Shown one piece after another: positions 60,439 through 64,000 of a DNA stretch of 64,000 nt. Made by a program: the position numbers and the translations under genes. The stretch is taken from positions 1,886,001-1,950,000 of the forward strand of contig NC_010556.1 in NCBI RefSeq assembly GCF_000019905.1. Direction: 5' to 3'. The notes beneath the pieces are model-generated. The model worked only from the letters and a program-made list of their open reading frames with translations. It had not been told where the DNA came from and made no database searches. Origin of the DNA: Exiguobacterium artemiae 255-15 (GTDB lineage Bacteria > Bacillota > Bacilli > Exiguobacteriales > Exiguobacteriaceae). Each line of letters starts with the position of its first letter. Position 1 is the stretch's first letter.

Positions 60439-61794
60439 TTATTTAAAACGGGCAATCGCTCGTTTCCGGGCCATATCGTGCTCGACAATCGGCATCGGAT
60501 AATCGTAGTCTTTTCGTTGTTGTTCCGTCGGTTCATGAATCGATGTTTTCGGCAAATCCTTCAGTTCCGGCAAATAGGTACGGATGAACGTTCCATCCTT
60601 ATCGAATTTCTTCGACTGGGTCGTCGGATTGAAGACACGGAAATACGGCACAGCGTCCGTACCGACGGATGCCGCCCACTGCCACCCGCCGATATTCGAC
60701 GCTGCTTCATAGTCCACCAGTTTCTGTTGGAAGTAGCGTTCTCCTTTTTGCCAGTCGACTAATAAATCCTTCGTCAAAAAAGATGCGACAATCATTCGCA
60801 GGCGGTTATGCATCCATCCAGTCGTATTGAGCTGACGCATCGCTGCATCGACGATCGGGTACCCGGTTTTCCCTTCTGCCCAGGCTTTGAATCCCTTCTC
60901 ATCCGTTTCCCACTCAATCTTCGTATACTGTTCATTAACCGGCAGTCGTTTGGATTCCGGATAATGCATGAGAATCGTGTAGTAAAATTCCCGCCAGATC
61001 AATTCCGTCAGATAGGTCTGTTTTCCTTTTGAATCCTGTTCCTGCTGGACCGCATCAAAAATCGTCCGAATTCCGATTTCACCAGTCCGAAGATATCGGG
61101 ACATCAGGCTTGTTCCGTCGACGGCCGGCAGATCCCGTTGCTCCTCATAAGCAGATAAATTATTTTTAAGGAATGATCGTAAACGTTTTCGAGCCGTTTC
61201 TTCCCCGACCGCGAAGTCGGTGTCTGATGCCGCCCGCTTAAAATAATCCAGCATAAAGGCATTGTTCTGCCGCCGTTTGTGATAACGTTCCTTTAAAAGA
61301 TTCAGCTTGACCGGATACGGTTTATCGACATCTTTCTTCAAAAAAGCATTTTTATACGGTGTAAATACCTTGTAATAGGATCCGTCATTTTTTTTGACGG
61401 CATGCGGATGAAGCAGATGGCGGTCAAGCAACCGCTCCGTCTTTTTATCGCCCCGTTTTTTCATGATGCCGTCGTCACGGCTCTTGAACGGTTCGACGTA
61501 CTCGGCGTTAAACAACAGAACATCCGCCATTTCCGTTGCTTCGAGAAAATCCTTTTCCTGTCCTTCAATGAAACGGATCGGCATATCATGGGTCTTGCAG
61601 TTTTTTGCGAAATGTTCGAGTGCCTGGAAAAAATACTGTTGCCTCGCGTCATACTCTCCGATGTAGTCCGGGTTCACCCAGAAAACGAACTCGACATTTG
61701 CCTGTTCGTCCTTTTCGAGATACTCGACCGCTCGTGCCAGCATATGATTGTCCTCGAGCCGAAAATCACTTCGAATCCAACAGATGATATTCAT
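60439..61794 (-). CDS. phrB: Deoxyribodipyrimidine photolyase (cryptochrome/photolyase family)
   Basis: The enzyme repairs cyclobutane pyrimidine dimers with blue light, FAD and an antenna cofactor. From the ATG at 61794 (MNIICWIRSDFRLEDNHMLA), with GGAGG 7 nt upstream, it is 451 aa. FAD-binding regions include RTGEIGIRTIFDAVQ, LTELIWREFYYTILMHYP and the GYPIVDAAMRQLNTTGWMHN motif near residue 330. ASNIGGWQWAASVGTDAVPY follows. It stands behind pycA and its terminator, on the same strand. A cryptochrome is less likely but cannot be ruled out by eye. Confidence 0.93.
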   Translation of the reverse strand: MNIICWIRSDFRLEDNHMLARAVEYLEKDEQANVEFVFWVNPDYIGEYDARQQYFFQALEHFAKNCKTHDMPIRFIEGQEKDFLEATEMADVLLFNAEYVEPFKSRDDGIMKKRGDKKTERLLDRHLLHPHAVKKNDGSYYKVFTPYKNAFLKKDVDKPYPVKLNLLKERYHKRRQNNAFMLDYFKRAASDTDFAVGEETARKRLRSFLKNNLSAYEEQRDLPAVDGTSLMSRYLRTGEIGIRTIFDAVQQEQDSKGKQTYLTELIWREFYYTILMHYPESKRLPVNEQYTKIEWETDEKGFKAWAEGKTGYPIVDAAMRQLNTTGWMHNRLRMIVASFLTKDLLVDWQKGERYFQQKLVDYEAASNIGGWQWAASVGTDAVPYFRVFNPTTQSKKFDKDGTFIRTYLPELKDLPKTSIHEPTEQQRKDYDYPMPIVEHDMARKRAIARFK

Positions 61795-61824
61795 ATTCAT
61801 TCCTCCATCAACTGACGATGAACG

Positions 61825-61860
61825 AAAAACAGGCAATCCGCCATGCGTTTTGCCTGTTTT
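61825..61860 (-). terminator. Intrinsic terminator after pycA
   Basis: AAAACAGGCAA/TTGCCTGTTTT (61860-61850 with 61836-61826) forms an 11-bp stem with a T-run (61829-61825) on the minus strand. The photolyase ATG is 30 nt further. Confidence 0.88.
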
Positions 61861-61897
61861 CGTCACCCTGTATTTATCCTAAGTTACATATTATGCA

Positions 61898-64000
61898 TTA
61901 CACGAATTCAATCAATAAATCTTGGCTCGCGATGGCTTCGCCTTCTTTGACATGAACCGATTTAACCTCACCGTCTTCTGGTGCTTGAATCGTCGTCTCC
62001 ATTTTCATTGCTTCCGTCACAAGCAGCTGCTCTCCCTTACGAATCCGGGTACCGGGTTCGACCAGGACTTTCAAGACGCTGCCGGGCATCGAAGCACCAA
62101 TCTGTTTCGGGTTCGAACGATCGGCCTTCGGACGGCTCGACGAACTTTCTTTGATGCTGATATCTTTTACTTCGACTTCACGCGGGACGCCGTTCATCTC
62201 GTAGTAGATGACACGGACACCGTGATCGTCCGGTTGACCGATTTGGATCAACTTCAGGTACAGTGTTTTTCCACGCTCGATTTCGACTTCGATGGTTTCC
62301 CCGAGACGCATACCGTGGAAGAACGTACTCGTATCGAGAACGGAGATATCCCCGTAACGTGCGACATACGAACTGTAATCAAGGAATACCTTCGGATACA
62401 GGGCATATGCCAGAGCATCGAATTCTGTTACCGGACGTTCTAGTTTCTCGAACAACTCATGTTTGATGGCATCAAAATTGAGTGGCTCCATCATTTTCCC
62501 TGGACGTTCCGTCAACGGCTCAACGCCTTTCAGGATTGCCGCTTGGACTTGTTTCGGGAAGCCGTCCGGTGGCGTACCCAGCTCGCCCTTCATCAATTCA
62601 ACGACAGAATCCGGGAAGTCAAGATTGCTGGCACGTTCCAGAACATCTTCTTCCGTCAGATGGTGTTGGACCATGAATAAGGCCATATCACCGACGACTT
62701 TCGAAGATGGTGTCACTTTGACGATGTCGCCGAACAACATGTTGACGCGGGCATACATCGTTTTAACTTCCGACCAGCGATCCGCGAGTCCAACGGCTTT
62801 CGCTTGTTGTTGAAGATTCGAATACTGACCGCCCGGCATTTCATGATCATAGACCGTCGGGTTCGGTGCTAACATATCAAGCTCAAACGCTTGATAGAGG
62901 TGGCGCACATCCTGCCAGTAATCCGATACCTGCTCAAATTTTTGTGCCGACACGAGCGGTTGACGCTTGTGACCACTGAGGGCATGAATCAGACTTCCTC
63001 CGGCAGGCTGACTTGTCAGTCCCGCCATACTTGAAGCAGCGACGTCAACGATATCGACACCGGCATCAACAGCTCGCGCGTACGTATAAATACCGTTTCC
63101 GCTTGCGTCATGCGTATGCAGATGGATCGGCAAATCAACAGCATCTTTTAACGCCGAGACTAATGCGTAGGCAGCTTCCGGTTTCAGCAGACCTGCCATA
63201 TCTTTGATGGCAATGATATGGGCACCGCTCGCTTCGAGTTGTTTCGCCAGTTTAACGTAATACGGAAGATGATATTTCGGACGGTTCGCATCAAACAAGT
63301 CGCCTGTATAACAAACTGCTGCCTCTGCGATTTTACCCGTCTGCAAGACGGCATCGATGGCCAGCTGAATGGATTCAGGATTGTTTAAGCTGTCGAAAAT
63401 CCGGAACACATCAACACCCGCTTGCGCGGCTTCCTTGACGAATGCATGAATGACATTGTCCGGATAGTTTTTATAGCCGACTGCATTGGCTCCGCGTAAC
63501 AACATCTGAATCAACACATTCGGCATCTTTTCACGCAACTGCATCAAACGAACCCACGGATCTTCTGACAGGAAACGGTATGCCACGTCAAACGTTGCAC
63601 CGCCCCAGGCCTCTACTGAGAACAGTTCCGGCAACAGTTTGGCTTCCGCCTCGGCAATTGCCACTAAATCTTTTGTCCGCATCCGTGTCGCAAGCAACGA
63701 CTGATGCGCATCACGGAAAGTCGTATCTGTCAATTGAACCCGTTCTTGTGCTTTCAGCCAGTTGATGACACCAAGCGGGCCTTCCGTATCAAGAATCGCT
63801 TTCGCACCTGCTTGATAGTCAGCCGGAAGATCTTTCGGAATCCGGACGTCGCGGGCAAGCGGTTTTTCAATCTTGCCGATTCCCGGGAAACCGTTGACGG
63901 ATACTTCTCCGATATATGTCAGCAACTTCGTACCACGGTCTTGTCGTTTCGGGAAGATGAACAATTCTTTTGTGTCGTCGATAAACGATGTATTGTAATC
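61898..64000 (-). CDS. pycA: Pyruvate carboxylase, C-terminal part (partial)
   Basis: PycA carboxylates pyruvate to oxaloacetate. Only the C-terminal two thirds lie here; the biotin carboxylase domain is beyond the right edge and the frame is open to base 64000. The carboxyltransferase domain reads LTDTTFRDAHQSLLATRMRT and includes AIKDMAGLLKPEAA. Then comes a PYC tetramerisation region. The biotinyl domain has VTEAMKMETTIQAPEDG with the biotinylated lysine in AMKM. The gene order pycA next to cta genes matches B. subtilis. Confidence 0.96.
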   Translation of the reverse strand, partial: DYNTSFIDDTKELFIFPKRQDRGTKLLTYIGEVSVNGFPGIGKIEKPLARDVRIPKDLPADYQAGAKAILDTEGPLGVINWLKAQERVQLTDTTFRDAHQSLLATRMRTKDLVAIAEAEAKLLPELFSVEAWGGATFDVAYRFLSEDPWVRLMQLREKMPNVLIQMLLRGANAVGYKNYPDNVIHAFVKEAAQAGVDVFRIFDSLNNPESIQLAIDAVLQTGKIAEAAVCYTGDLFDANRPKYHLPYYVKLAKQLEASGAHIIAIKDMAGLLKPEAAYALVSALKDAVDLPIHLHTHDASGNGIYTYARAVDAGVDIVDVAASSMAGLTSQPAGGSLIHALSGHKRQPLVSAQKFEQVSDYWQDVRHLYQAFELDMLAPNPTVYDHEMPGGQYSNLQQQAKAVGLADRWSEVKTMYARVNMLFGDIVKVTPSSKVVGDMALFMVQHHLTEEDVLERASNLDFPDSVVELMKGELGTPPDGFPKQVQAAILKGVEPLTERPGKMMEPLNFDAIKHELFEKLERPVTEFDALAYALYPKVFLDYSSYVARYGDISVLDTSTFFHGMRLGETIEVEIERGKTLYLKLIQIGQPDDHGVRVIYYEMNGVPREVEVKDISIKESSSSRPKADRSNPKQIGASMPGSVLKVLVEPGTRIRKGEQLLVTEAMKMETTIQAPEDGEVKSVHVKEGEAIASQDLLIEFV

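Overview
The window reads as a stretch of a Firmicutes (Bacillales) chromosome. Gene content, gene order and protein sequences best fit a non-sporulating Bacillus relative such as Exiguobacterium. That genus call is recognition from protein sequence and missing sporulation genes, not a database result. Nearly all genes are on the minus strand and gaps are short. I find no rRNA, tRNA, CRISPR array, prophage or insertion sequence. About 66 protein genes are supported; priA (left edge) and pycA (right edge) are cut by the window.

Layout. 1-3240 (minus): gmk, rpoZ, coaBC, priA, with divergent rqcH. 5150-10650: an accessory patch holding a FUSC-type membrane protein with a membrane-anchored beta-rich partner, a UPF0173 metallo-hydrolase, an HxlR regulator divergent from a VOC/MDR oxidoreductase pair, and a GNAT acetyltransferase. 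10749-22440: the whole de novo UMP operon pyrR-pyrP-pyrB-pyrC-carA-carB-pyrK-pyrD-pyrF-pyrE, with a promoter and three PyrR-binding RNA hairpins. 22458-27470: rluD-type pseudouridine synthase, lspA, ileS behind an isoleucine T-box, and divIVA. 27497-42517: ylmH-ylmG-sepF-ylmE-pgeF followed by the division and cell-wall cluster ftsZ-ftsA-divIB-murG-murD-mraY-murF-pbpB-ftsL-rsmH. 42678-50383: bshC, a DUF3397 protein, panE, rpmF, yceD, tmcAL, ylbL, coaD, rsmD, ylbG, ylbF. 50476-51713: an ATP-grasp protein and a YugN-like protein. 51860-60374: the caa3 oxidase region (SCO, DUF420, ctaG, ctaF, ctaE, ctaD, ctaC, ctaB, divergent ctaA). 60439-64000: a photolyase and the 3' part of pyruvate carboxylase.

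How the genes work together. The pyr operon makes UMP and is controlled by UMP-loaded PyrR. The ftsZ region builds the divisome and makes lipid-linked peptidoglycan precursor. The cta genes make heme A, load copper and assemble the terminal oxidase. RqcH (3403) and YlmH (27497) are both tied to ribosome-associated quality control.

Most of the window is conserved core genome, and I do not see a clearly new multi-gene system. The more interesting signals are regulatory or architectural: a PyrR hairpin abutting the pyrP ribosome-binding site; repeated intrinsic terminators that end only about 15-40 nt before the next start codon; a near-consensus promoter for ileS inside the divIVA coding sequence; a perfect CRP/FNR-type half-site pair between ctaA and ctaB; a perfect 14-bp palindrome at the yugN promoter; and a division cluster without mraZ, murE, murB or ftsW at their usual places.
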